This document shows, in pieces, positions 47,195-64,000 of a DNA stretch of 64,000 bases. The stretch is from Paraspadella gotoi (Eukaryota > Chaetognatha). Under the pieces are notes generated by a model that was given only the letters and a program-made list of their open reading frames with translations, had not been told where the DNA came from and ran no database searches. Each line of letters begins with the position of its first letter. Positions within the stretch are counted from its first letter, which is position 1. Location of the stretch: contig CM119264.1 of the NCBI GenBank assembly GCA_051294375.1, positions 22,138,709-22,202,708 of the forward strand. The letters are read 5' to 3'. The position numbers and the translations under genes were made by a program.

Positions 47195-49307
47195 AAAGAA
47201 AGAAAGAAAAAGAAATTAAAAATAAAAAAAGGATTAAGAAAAACAAAATTCCAATGTATTGCGCCTCAGTGACTTTATTTTCATGTGCATTTGATCACAT
47301 GATATGACATAATAAAAAACTTTATTCGCCCGTGTATTTATGACATGCGCTGCATCAAAATTTTATACGTTTTCAATGTAAGTGGGACAGACAGACGGAC
47401 TGACATACCGACGGACCGACCGACCGTAAAGTGACTTAGAGATTTGTTCCGCGTGTAATCGCGGCGCAACTTAAAAGCGAAGGGAAGAATATATAAAAGG
47501 AAAATTTCTTAAACGGTATATAGTATGTTTAAAAGAATATATTTAATGAGTTTAAGGCTATTTTCATTAGCAGCGCACTGTAAAACAATTATTTTAGAAT
47601 AATTAACTTTTTTTTCCCGATGAAAAAGACTTCCGCCAGGAATCCGTTCTCTCGCCATCCCCGATCTCTCCTCGTCTCTCTCTCCCGGACTCACGACCTC
47701 TCTCTCCTTTCCTGTCAGAATCACTCGTTCCATGTCTCTATCTCCTTTCGACTCCCTCCGACCCTCGTCTTTCAGAGAAGGAAAAAATACTTCAAATAAA
47801 TAAAAGAAAAAAAATGTTTTTCTTTTAAAATGAGAAAAGGCATCTTTATTGAGAAACCAGTGAAGCTCGATCGGCGAAGAAAATCCCTGGAATACATTGA
47901 GCCAAAATGTCTTTATTCCCCGGAAATGATGCTACCATTTTCAATAATTATCTTAGAAGGCAATAAATTTTCAGTTTGTACTCAACTAGATTTGAAACGA
48001 ATAAGAATAAGAATTTTGCAAAGTGATACTCGAAAATATTTCATAATATCTTTAGATTATTCTTTAGATTATTTTTGAATTTATTTATCTATCTGAGTAT
48101 TTTATCTCATCTTCTGCTTCTTAGAACGCAGGGGGTTTTTAAAAGATTTCTAACAATGGCAAAAGCACGTGCTCCACACCAGAAGGAGGAACGTGCGTAA
48201 ACAGTCGGAGGGTTAGGGAACAAGAGATGAAAAAAAAAAAAGCGTATGCAAGAAATGAGAAACGTGCGAAAGAGATAAAAGAAACTTGTTAATGAGTTGG
48301 ATTGGACGACAGCGGGCGATGGGGGACACAGGCGCACCACAGATGAAATAGTTTTGTTTTGCAGACGGAACGAAGACACTTTTCAGATGAAATTAGCTCG
48401 AGAGATGGACGAGATTTAGAGATGGTGCGAGCCGGTTTTAGAGATAGGGCGAGCTTGTTCCTCAAATGGAATTGTGGCAATTTAGAGATGGGAGAAGATT
48501 TTGAGCGGCAGAGTAACGAGGAAATGGAATCAAAGTGAAAAGTGAATTGAAAGAAAATGGAAAATGAGAAAAAAATGAAATTATTTTTTTTAATGTTTTA
48601 AAAGATCCTCTCTTAAAGGCTGCCATTAAATAAAAAATACTGTTCTTCAGAAACTTGTTCCGTTTTTACAACAATTTTTAATTGTTTACGTTTTAATTAA
48701 TTAATTTTATTTAATTAACTGTTTTTTCTCTCTCTATTTTATTATTTTTTTCGTTTGCTCAGACTTAGTCTTTGTTTGTTGATGATTATTGTACTGAATC
48801 AACCTTGTTGAATTCGAATAAAATCTCATATCAAATGGGTTTGATCTTAAAAGAAATAAAGGTAACAATTTCAACTAAATTCATATTTTAGAAAAAAAAG
48901 AAACGCTGTACTGCATTTTTATAATATTGATAATAGGATATGGAGTTTTTTAAATTAAATTAAAAAACTTGTATTATAAATACCTAGAAAATATTACTTT
49001 TTTTACACGATATCTTTGACGCTGAATATCAAATCCTTAAGATTTAAAAAAACATTTTCTAATTATTTAAAAAATTATTTTGATCTAGAATGTTTACTGT
49101 TCTAGGACAAAATCCCATAAATATTACAGGATTAACTTACCCTGACCAACTCGAGTCCCTCAAGAAAGTTGATGTGTCCATTGGCCATGAGCTCCTGCTG
49201 CAAGTGGATCCCCCGCTCCGTCTGCCATGCGATCTCCGATCTCAACGCTTCGCTGGCGGAAACGTGGGTCAGTCCATAGCGCTCGGCCAGCAGGCGACAC
49301 TGCACGC
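30557..49307 (-). CDS. Adenylate kinase with three tandem kinase modules (5' end not seen)
   Basis: Eleven minus-strand exons read in compatible phases: 49141-49307, 44796-44962, 42216-42378, 41954-42089, 40169-40270, 39907-40008, 39089-39260, 32881-32952, 31630-31766, 31277-31405, 30557-30733. They encode about 508 visible residues forming three AK1-like modules, which transfer phosphate between ATP and AMP. Module 3 is complete: [11 protein letters not shown]-loop, [17 protein letters not shown] and [16 protein letters not shown] lid. Module 1 has SGNPSD where DGYPRE is expected and SGDYREPDD for the lid; its P-loop exon is not seen. Module 2 has GGPGAGKS, lacks the usual lid, and its AMP-binding part falls where 713 N lie. 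Triplicated adenylate kinases of this type are known from animal sperm flagella. Stop is TGA at 30,557. Confidence 0.85.
30860..31240. other. Adenylate kinase intron sequence
   Basis: C-rich and A-rich intron between the last two kinase exons. No other signal seen. Confidence 0.5.
31277..31405 (-). CDS. Adenylate kinase exon, module 3 lid
   Basis: Acceptor CACTAAG, donor GTTGGG. Reads [18 protein letters not shown], then [19 protein letters not shown], a canonical lid. Confidence 0.9.
31630..31766 (-). CDS. Adenylate kinase exon, module 3 core
   Basis: Acceptor TTTTCTAG, donor GTTAGA. Reads [20 protein letters not shown], then [20 protein letters not shown] with the intact DGYPR motif. Confidence 0.9.
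32436..32542 (+). repeat. (GAAA)n arrays in kinase intron
   Basis: Two GAAA tetranucleotide runs separated by about 20 bp of other sequence. Confidence 0.95.
32805..32878 (+). repeat. (CT)n array abutting a GC splice donor
   Basis: Read on the transcribed (minus) strand it is (GA)n beginning within a few bases of the 32,881 exon boundary. Confidence 0.95.
32881..32952 (-). CDS. Adenylate kinase exon, module 3 AMP-binding helix (GC donor)
   Basis: Acceptor TTCGTAG, donor GCAAGA. A 72-nt exon reading [20 protein letters not shown], which fills exactly the gap between its neighbours. The intron starts GCAAG and runs straight into a (GA)n array. Confidence 0.85.
33541..33668 (+). repeat. (GAAA)n array, ~125 bp
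   Basis: Long GAAA tetranucleotide array in the 6-kb intron between kinase exons 32,881 and 39,089. A 15-bp GAAGAGGAGCAAAA-type repeat lies just upstream at 33,320-33,375. Confidence 0.95.
34478..34731 (+). repeat. (GA)n arrays
   Basis: Interrupted GA arrays at 34,478-34,565 and a purer one at 34,689-34,731. Confidence 0.9.
35093..35155 (+). repeat. (GATGA)n pentanucleotide array
   Basis: Tandem GATGA units with a few changed copies, inside the kinase intron. Confidence 0.85.
35548..35625 (+). repeat. (CT)n microsatellite
   Basis: Near-perfect CT array in the kinase intron. Confidence 0.95.
35835..35925 (+). repeat. (GGCGTC/GGCAGC)n GC-rich hexanucleotide array
   Basis: GC-rich repeat that opens arginine- or proline-rich frames in several phases. 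These have no splice or family support and I treat them as repeat. A related CCGACGCCG-type patch is at 37,800-37,875. Confidence 0.8.
36420..36460. repeat. 14-bp inverted repeat around a 10-N gap
   Basis: TTAACGGGAGTCTG (36,422-36,435) is followed by 10 N and then CAGACTCCCGTTAA (36,447-36,460), an exact reverse complement one base after the gap. This marks a fold-back junction or an unresolved palindrome. Confidence 0.85.
38325..38400 (+). repeat. Dispersed ~75-bp repeat, copy 1
   Basis: Shares AAAAGTCGACAATTCTTCTC and the following TGAATCGAAAATTTAATTAC with 46,341-46,413. Both copies are followed by CT-rich sequence. Confidence 0.75.
38415..38593 (+). repeat. (CT)n-rich block
   Basis: Interrupted CT array in the kinase intron just after the dispersed repeat. 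Confidence 0.9.
39089..39260 (-). CDS. Adenylate kinase exon, module 3 P-loop
   Basis: Acceptor GTACTCAG, donor GTAAGT, exit phase 1. Reads [20 protein letters not shown], then SLTHLSSG, nearly the AK1 consensus. Confidence 0.9.
39907..40008 (-). CDS. Adenylate kinase exon, module 2 C-terminus (GC donor)
   Basis: Acceptor CATCGCTCAG. The donor is GCAAGA, a GC-AG intron. Reads [20 protein letters not shown] and EEEEVFE, joining [10 protein letters not shown] in phase 0. Confidence 0.8.
40169..40270 (-). CDS. Adenylate kinase exon, module 2 strand and shortened lid
   Basis: Acceptor TTGTTCAG, donor GTAAGA. Reads [20 protein letters not shown], then [11 protein letters not shown]. The RG-TSGR-DDN lid motif is absent. 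The exon before it, carrying the AMP-binding part, is not seen and probably lies in the 713-N gap. Confidence 0.8.
40808..41520. other. Assembly gap, 713 N
   Basis: Follows GAAA/GA repeats and is followed by (GA)n. It lies where the AMP-binding part of kinase module 2 is expected. Confidence 0.95.
41954..42089 (-). CDS. Adenylate kinase exon, module 2 P-loop
   Basis: Acceptor CTTGTAG, donor GTGAGA, exit phase 1. Reads [20 protein letters not shown], then [10 protein letters not shown]. Confidence 0.85.
42216..42378 (-). CDS. Adenylate kinase exon, module 1 C-terminus
   Basis: Acceptor CCTCATCAG, donor GTGAGG. Reads [19 protein letters not shown], then [19 protein letters not shown]. The lid Arg of SGR is Asp here. 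Joins the next module in phase 0 (KINE|DIVW). Confidence 0.85.
42454..42688. mobile_element. Short inverted-terminal-repeat element (MITE-like)
   Basis: The left end TTAGACTCAATCGGAAACGT and the right end, read as reverse complement TTAGACTCAATCAGAAACAT, match over roughly 40 bp, continuing through CTGCC...TTTTGAATC. A second internal pair (GAAATGTTTAGTTTCTCG and CGAGAAACTTTATT) lies nearer the centre. It is 235 bp, non-coding, and lies in the kinase intron. No clear target-site duplication was found. Confidence 0.65.
42826..43002. other. Assembly gap, 177 N
   Basis: Preceded by GGGA/GA repeats, inside a kinase intron. Confidence 0.95.
43330..43382 (+). repeat. (GA)n microsatellite
   Basis: GA array inside the kinase intron. 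Confidence 0.95.
44110..44295 (+). other. Unique GC-richer stretch before the minisatellite
   Basis: About 185 bp of higher-complexity sequence within an AT-rich intron. It could be a short transposon remnant or SINE body. I see no tRNA-like boxes and no family match. Confidence 0.3.
44296..44817 (-). repeat. Splice-donor-derived minisatellite
   Basis: About 40 units of 11-13 bp on the minus strand, alternating ATTAAGAGGTG and ATTAAGAGGATG. The first units overlap the last codons and the donor of the kinase exon at 44,796 (AAGAG|GTGATT). Most units therefore carry an AAGAG|GTGATT-like donor. Confidence 0.85.
44796..44962 (-). CDS. Adenylate kinase exon, module 1 core
   Basis: Acceptor CTCTACAG, donor GTGATT in phase 2. 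Reads [20 protein letters not shown] and [13 protein letters not shown]. The usual Asp and Arg of the DG(Y/F)PR motif are replaced by Ser. The donor is the first unit of the minisatellite that follows in the intron. Confidence 0.85.
45170..45480 (+). mobile_element. Probable LTR of a retrotransposon
   Basis: Promoter-like layout: ATTGG and CCAAT boxes within a CTGATTGGT / ACCAATCAG inverted pair (45,249-45,257 and 45,278-45,286), TATAAATA at 45,344-45,351, and AATAAA at 45,426-45,431. It is immediately followed by a tRNA-complementary primer-binding site. The 5' edge is not defined and no second LTR or gag-pol frame is seen, so this is a fragment or a solo LTR plus PBS, in the kinase intron. 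Confidence 0.6.
45481..45516 (+). other. tRNA primer-binding site, extended, tRNA-Leu-like
   Basis: Starts TGG (complement of the CCA tail), then TGGCAGTC for the discriminator base and acceptor strand, then GTGGGATTCGAACCCAC for the whole T arm, then GCCTCCGA reaching the variable arm. The GGAGGCGTGGG context on the complementary strand is typical of tRNA-Leu. The encoded CCA complement argues against an ordinary nuclear tRNA gene, which would lack it, and no 5' tRNA half is present. Confidence 0.75.
46106..46155 (+). repeat. (TTGGG)n pentanucleotide array
   Basis: About nine perfect TTGGG units on the plus strand. TTGGG occurs as a telomere-repeat variant in some arthropods, and the run of G-triplets could form a G-quadruplex. 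Confidence 0.9.
46341..46413 (+). repeat. Dispersed ~75-bp repeat, copy 2
   Basis: Second copy of the element at 38,325-38,400, also within the kinase gene and also followed by a (CT)n array (46,480-46,522). Confidence 0.75.
46730..46890 (-). other. GC-rich coding-like patch in kinase intron
   Basis: Two overlapping frames are open on the minus strand (one contains [20 protein letters not shown]). Composition resembles the real kinase exons, but I find no matching splice sites or family, and the kinase exons on either side join without it. It could be an alternative exon. Confidence 0.2.
47043..47101. other. Assembly gap, 59 N
   Basis: Flanked on both sides by (GA)n. Confidence 0.95.
47220..49080. 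other. Kinase intron, no feature seen
   Basis: AT-rich sequence without repeats of note other than a short ACGGACCGACCGACC run at 47,395-47,425. No supported exon. Confidence 0.5.
49141..49307 (-). CDS. Adenylate kinase exon, module 1 AMP-binding part
   Basis: Acceptor CTATCAG, donor GTAAGT. Starts mid P-loop ([12 protein letters not shown]), then [14 protein letters not shown] and [18 protein letters not shown], aligning with the AMP-binding helices. The missing first exon must end in phase 1. Confidence 0.8.
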
Positions 49308-49867
49308 CTGATAGTCAGAGAAGTCGTCGGATTATTAATCGAAGTGAGCCAGGCTGGTTCTATCAATGAGCTAGGGTTTGCAAAACAATTAAAATGTGAA
49401 TGTAGAAAGAGGTTCGACCGGAGGAAAACTACGGTAATCGTAAAGTTAAAAAATGAAAAAAAAAGTAAGAGAAGGAAAAGAGAGAAAAGAAAGGATGAGG
49501 GATTTGTGTCCTGCGCGCGCGACTTCTACATCGGTTTATGAAAAAAAAATTAACAAATGAACATTCGAGTAGCGAGATGAAAGGTCTGGACTGCAGACCG
49601 GGAATGAATCTCACACGTCTTCGACTTTTAAAAGCCACCGAACATCGTTAATGTCATGATGATAGTGGATGTTAATGCGATGTCCTTATGATGTCGTCCT
49701 TATTACCCGAGCCTCGTCTGGAAAAGTCAATCTCGCCAGAGAAAAAACGTAAACAGCCGAAAATATTGGCAGCCAACAACCTTTTATCGGCCGTTCCTGA
49801 TTGGATAACGGCGGGCTCCTTTCTCTGTTTATTTACTATTTTCCGCAGCAAACATGGTCTGTTTTCT

Positions 49868-49954
<87 letters not shown>
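49868..49954 (+). repeat. (CT)n microsatellite, ~87 bp
   Basis: CT array upstream (on the minus strand) of the first visible kinase exon. Confidence 0.95.
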
Positions 49955-49959
<5 letters not shown>

Positions 49960-51069
49960 TCAGTCACTGACTATTTATTCATGACTTGGGCAAAGATTAC
50001 TTCCCTTCCTCGCCAATTTCCTTTTTTGTATTCAGCCATATTGTTCTCCCTGTCTGACACTCTGTCTCTTGCTCTTCCCTCTCTCTCTCTCTATCTCGCT
50101 CTCTCTTCAACCCTAATTTTCTGCCTCAAGTTTTTTCTGTTTTCGTGACTTTTTTTTATCAGAAGTCAAACTTGTCGTATTTTAATCGAACTGATCCATT
50201 GAAAGGGGGCTTGGCAAATTTATCAAATTATCATATCAGATCGTTTGTTCGTTTGTTCACGATTTCCATTGAAAATAGTGTAACGTGATATTTTTCAAAG
50301 ACTCCGTTTTTAATTTCTACAAGAAAAAAATCTGCATTATGACTTGCAAAAAGAGAAAATGAAAAAAAAAATCAAGATTCAAGGTTCATTTTCAATTTGT
50401 CGATCATTTTCCATTCTCCATTTTCCGTCTCTCCGATTTCCCTTTTGTTTCCTGAAAATTACTCTCGCGACGACCGTCAGACGTCGACGGACCGAAGCGT
50501 CCCCCACCCCCCCTACGCTTAGGCGCCGCGCCACCTCCTCCCCTCTTCAATATCCAATCTGCGAACCCGCCCTCTGTTGTTTCCTTTTCAACAACAACGT
50601 GTAATCCGACCATAAAAACAAAAGGTGTTTAGGCAATGCAGATGTAAGGGTGGTGATCGAATAGTGAAAAGTGATTTACGAAAGTGTGAATCATCGATTC
50701 ATCGATTTGATTATAAATTCTGACAGAACAGAATAACCATTTCACCATTTTTAAGGGGCTTTTTTTCGTTAAGGAAAACATTGTTGCTACTAAATAAAGG
50801 ATAAAAAGGACTTTGAGAATACTTAAAATACTAGAAATACCATACCGTAAATACCGTAAGTAAAATAGGTCGCGCAAATTTTCGATAAATATTGTTTATA
50901 AATATTGTTTATAAATAAAGTTTTAACACGAATCTCTTATTTTTTTGAGGAAGTCTTCGATAGTGAAATCTAATTTCCTTCCAAAGCTAAAAGTTAAATT
51001 CAATAACTGCAATGACTTCAGTCCCTTTTTCCTTCTCTTTCTGGCTTCCATTTACTTACATCTTCTCAA

Positions 51070-51441
51070 NNNNNNNNNNNNNNNNNNNNNNNNNNNNNNN
51101 NNNNNNNNNNNNNNNNNNNNNNNNNNNNNNNNNNNNNNNNNNNNNNNNNNNNNNNNNNNNNNNNNNNNNNNNNNNNNNNNNNNNNNNNNNNNNNNNNNNN
51201 NNNNNNNNNNNNNNNNNNNNNNNNNNNNNNNNNNNNNNNNNNNNNNNNNNNNNNNNNNNNNNNNNNNNNNNNNNNNNNNNNNNNNNNNNNNNNNNNNNNN
51301 NNNNNNNNNNNNNNNNNNNNNNNNNNNNNNNNNNNNNNNNNNNNNNNNNNNNNNNNNNNNNNNNNNNNNNNNNNNNNNNNNNNNNNNNNNNNNNNNNNNN
51401 NNNNNNNNNNNNNNNNNNNNNNNNNNNNNNNNNNNNNNNNN
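51070..51441. other. Assembly gap, 372 N
   Basis: With the next gap, this is a likely hiding place for the kinase module 1 P-loop exon. Confidence 0.95.
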
Positions 51442-51702
51442 CAGACGGCGAACGGGAAGGGCGGGCTCGGGCACCTTTAGGAGCTTAGGACACGAAACCG
51501 CTCAGGCAAAAAATAAAAAAAGAAAGAAACCAAGAAAAAGGGAAAAAAACGAAAAAAAGCTAATAGAAAAAAGAAAAGAAAAAAAAAATGAACAAAAAAA
51601 AAAGATCTAGAATTTTCTACGCTTTCACACACAAAAATTCCTTTCAGTTCCTTATCACCGTGAGCCTTACCCAACCCACCCAATTTTCTCACGACCTTAA
51701 CT

Positions 51703-52092
51703 NNNNNNNNNNNNNNNNNNNNNNNNNNNNNNNNNNNNNNNNNNNNNNNNNNNNNNNNNNNNNNNNNNNNNNNNNNNNNNNNNNNNNNNNNNNNNNNNNN
51801 NNNNNNNNNNNNNNNNNNNNNNNNNNNNNNNNNNNNNNNNNNNNNNNNNNNNNNNNNNNNNNNNNNNNNNNNNNNNNNNNNNNNNNNNNNNNNNNNNNNN
51901 NNNNNNNNNNNNNNNNNNNNNNNNNNNNNNNNNNNNNNNNNNNNNNNNNNNNNNNNNNNNNNNNNNNNNNNNNNNNNNNNNNNNNNNNNNNNNNNNNNNN
52001 NNNNNNNNNNNNNNNNNNNNNNNNNNNNNNNNNNNNNNNNNNNNNNNNNNNNNNNNNNNNNNNNNNNNNNNNNNNNNNNNNNNNNNNNNNNN
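51703..52092. other. Assembly gap, 390 N
   Basis: Followed by CT-rich sequence. Lies between the phosphatase and kinase exons. Confidence 0.95.
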
Positions 52093-52889
52093 TCTCCCTC
52101 TCCCCCTAAAAAAAAATAACATAAAGGTGATGCAAATCATGAGAGTCCATCAGTAATTATTTCCCGTCGACGTCTCCAACCGTCTCGATCCCGGTTATGA
52201 GTCTATGAGTCTATGAGGCGACGACGAGTAATAACAATTTTTTATTAACTCTCTTCCTTCTCCTCCTCTTCCTCTTCCTCCTCTTTCTCTTCCTCCTATT
52301 TCCCCCCCCCATTTGTTTATGGTCCCTCTGATCGTTCGATCCCACATCGTCCATGTTTTAAGTCTGAAAAGAATGAGGGCTGAAATATTTTCAGCGCCTT
52401 CAAGCTTTTTTTCAGTTGTCCTTTTTTATTTCCGTAATTAATGTTTCTTTTTATTTATTAAAATGAATTTAATTAAAGGATGTACAGGGTGGAGCGGTCA
52501 GAAAAAAGTCTGATCTTGCCAAGAAAATGTTGCCAGAGGGATTAAGCGGGATTCAGTTATTCGCAGAGAGTAAATGACAGAAAGTAAAAAAAACCATCGC
52601 CAGATGCTTGAGGCGACGCCTGAGCTTCTCTTGTTTATTTGTATTTCCCGATAGAATTTTAGCTTCCTCTTTTTCTTCCTCCTCTTCTTCCTCCTCCCCT
52701 TCCTCCTGCCCTTCCTCCTCTTTCTCAATTTTTCCCTCTCCTCCTGCCTTAAGTGGATAGTGCTTTTTTTCGTTTTTCAGTTTGAGTTTGAAATTGGAAA
52801 ATTAAGCGAAACCATTTTTTTTTCCCGAAGCGCGAATGTGGGAAAGAGTTTTTCTGTCTCTATCATTCTGTCTCTCTTTTCCGACTTGC

Positions 52890-52994
<105 letters not shown>

Positions 52995-52998
52995 TCAC

Positions 52999-62815
<9,817 letters not shown>

Positions 62816-63220
62816 AAAAAACAATATTAATATCATCAGAAACGCCCCTTTTAAAAAAATGAAGAGAATGATTATACTTACCGCAAGCTCTAAAATAAAA
62901 ATTAAGCTGCCGATTTGCAAATTGACAGCTTTTTTTTACCGGCCGCTGTAAAAATTGTCACCATGTGTATAACCATTCGGTAAACAAACTACCTTCTTCA
63001 ATTCACCTTTTTCAGTATTTTGAAATTGTGATTTTAGAAATTAATCTAGTTTTGTTCACGCAGTCCCATTCGGACTCTGCAATTATCATTTTTTTTTTCT
63101 CAATTAATTTTATCGTCCACAAAAATCCTTTTAATAGCCCGTCATTCACTTCTCTTCTCACTTCTCTTCGCTTCACTTGCCAATTCTCATTCATTCCTCC
63201 TCCCTCTTCACTTCTCTCAG
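62816..63220. other. AT-rich sequence, no feature seen
   Basis: Unique sequence after the tandem units. I looked on both strands for the DxDG exon of the phosphatase and did not find it. Confidence 0.4.
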
Positions 63221-63325
63221 TCGTCTGCTTCGAAAAATTGCTTCCTTCAAATTGGGACCAAGACGTTGAAAGCCCGTCGTCTAGCTCCATCGATCCCTGT
63301 TCAACCGCCACCAAAATTTTCAAAG
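63221..63325 (+). CDS. Candidate plus-strand exon (unassigned)
   Basis: Acceptor CACTTCTCTCAG with a C/T-rich tract, then 105 nt, then a GTCAGT donor. Two frames are open, one reading CFEKLLPSNWDQDVESPSSS. No adjoining exon or family was recognised, and it lies opposite the phosphatase gene. Confidence 0.25.
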
Positions 63326-63743
63326 TCAGTCATATTTATTTATTTGTATTTTTTATTTTTTTTAGATTTTTCTTTTCAAAAAAAAATATCACAAAGGTTT
63401 TGCCGTTGCGGCAAAAAAAATATCTTAAATACTTCATGGATTTCCGCAAAATTTTCTTCTCAGTTGATCCGTCTTTCAAAAAAAAAAAAAACTTTTCAGC
63501 TCAGTTGCAGAAGTTGGAAAATCTTTAGAATCAATTTTGACTCTCAATTTTTCAAAAATCATCTTTTCTTTTTGATCTTTTATCTTCGCCGAGTTCGAAA
63601 GACGAAAAAAAATGTTTTCTCGAGAATTTTTTGGTTCGATGAATTATTAACATACAATATTTTTTTTAGAAAAATATTTTACAGCTCTCCCCCTGCTTTT
63701 GTCTTAGTTCTTCTCTTCTTCTCCTCATCTCTCTCTTTTCTCT

Positions 63744-63780
<37 letters not shown>

Positions 63781-64000
63781 GTCGCCTCCCCTGACCTCTG
63801 ACTCTGATCTGACTCTGCGCCATCTCCATCCACATTCTGACACACACGATCAACGTTCAATCCAGACTCGCCGATTCGCTCTTCACCCCCTCAATTTCTC
63901 ACAAAACCCTCTCTCGCCTTGACTTCAATTCTGAGCGAGGATTTGTTTTCCTGGTCCCATTCTCGACGGCCTGCATGAATATTCCATCCCGTCAATGTAG
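63326..64000. other. Window end, no supported gene
   Basis: A/T-rich then C/T-rich sequence with a CT array near 63,737-63,780. Nothing further is supported. Confidence 0.4.

Noticed and set aside
63935-64000. Minus-strand YIDGMEYS as the phosphatase DxDG nucleophile motif
   Set aside because: The first Asp is Tyr, the frame soon stops, and the window ends before it can be checked.

Overview
This window is nuclear DNA from an animal, most likely an invertebrate. It has short exons with GT-AG (and a few GC-AG) introns, GC-rich coding exons in AT-rich introns, very many (GA)n/(CT)n microsatellites, a tRNA-headed SINE, a probable LTR-element fragment and small transposon-like insertions. Nothing bacterial (operons, Shine-Dalgarno sites, CRISPR) is visible. 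I cannot name the species. Exons were found by reading both strands for splice sites with matching phase and for family motifs.

Left part (1-30 kb). 1-2.2 kb has no convincing gene. 2.2-6.15 kb is one ~1.95 kb segment present twice around a 25-N gap. 9.85-13.6 kb holds two copies of four consecutive plus-strand exons encoding a GDNF-receptor-alpha/GAS1-type ten-cysteine module behind a low-complexity linker; a damaged inverted copy lies at 21.8-22.7 kb. One tandem copy carries a 603-bp insertion absent from the other. Two SINE copies follow at 13.66-14.41 kb. A ~5 kb segment occurs at 15.4-20.97 kb and again at 22.98-28.1 kb; each copy carries a hairpin-rich minisatellite and a terminal-exon-like frame. 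At 28.57-29.53 kb a complete five-exon gene encodes a 142-residue secreted protein of unknown family.

Right part (30-64 kb), minus strand. 30,557-49,307 is the 3' part of a multi-domain adenylate kinase gene with three kinase modules. Only the last keeps all catalytic motifs. Eleven exons are visible, and two expected pieces are missing where sequence gaps lie. Upstream on the same strand, 53.0-62.6 kb holds exons of a HAD-family phosphatase of the phosphoglycolate/p-nitrophenyl phosphatase type. Its reading frame does not stop before the last visible splice donor, so read-through into the kinase gene is possible but unproven. Two phosphatase exons lie in a ~2.4 kb unit repeated about 2.6 times.

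Many of the local duplications differ mainly by one-base indels in homopolymers, abut arbitrary 25-N gaps, and break frames in one copy only. Much of the apparent tandem structure is therefore probably unmerged haplotypes or unpolished long-read contigs rather than recent gene duplication.
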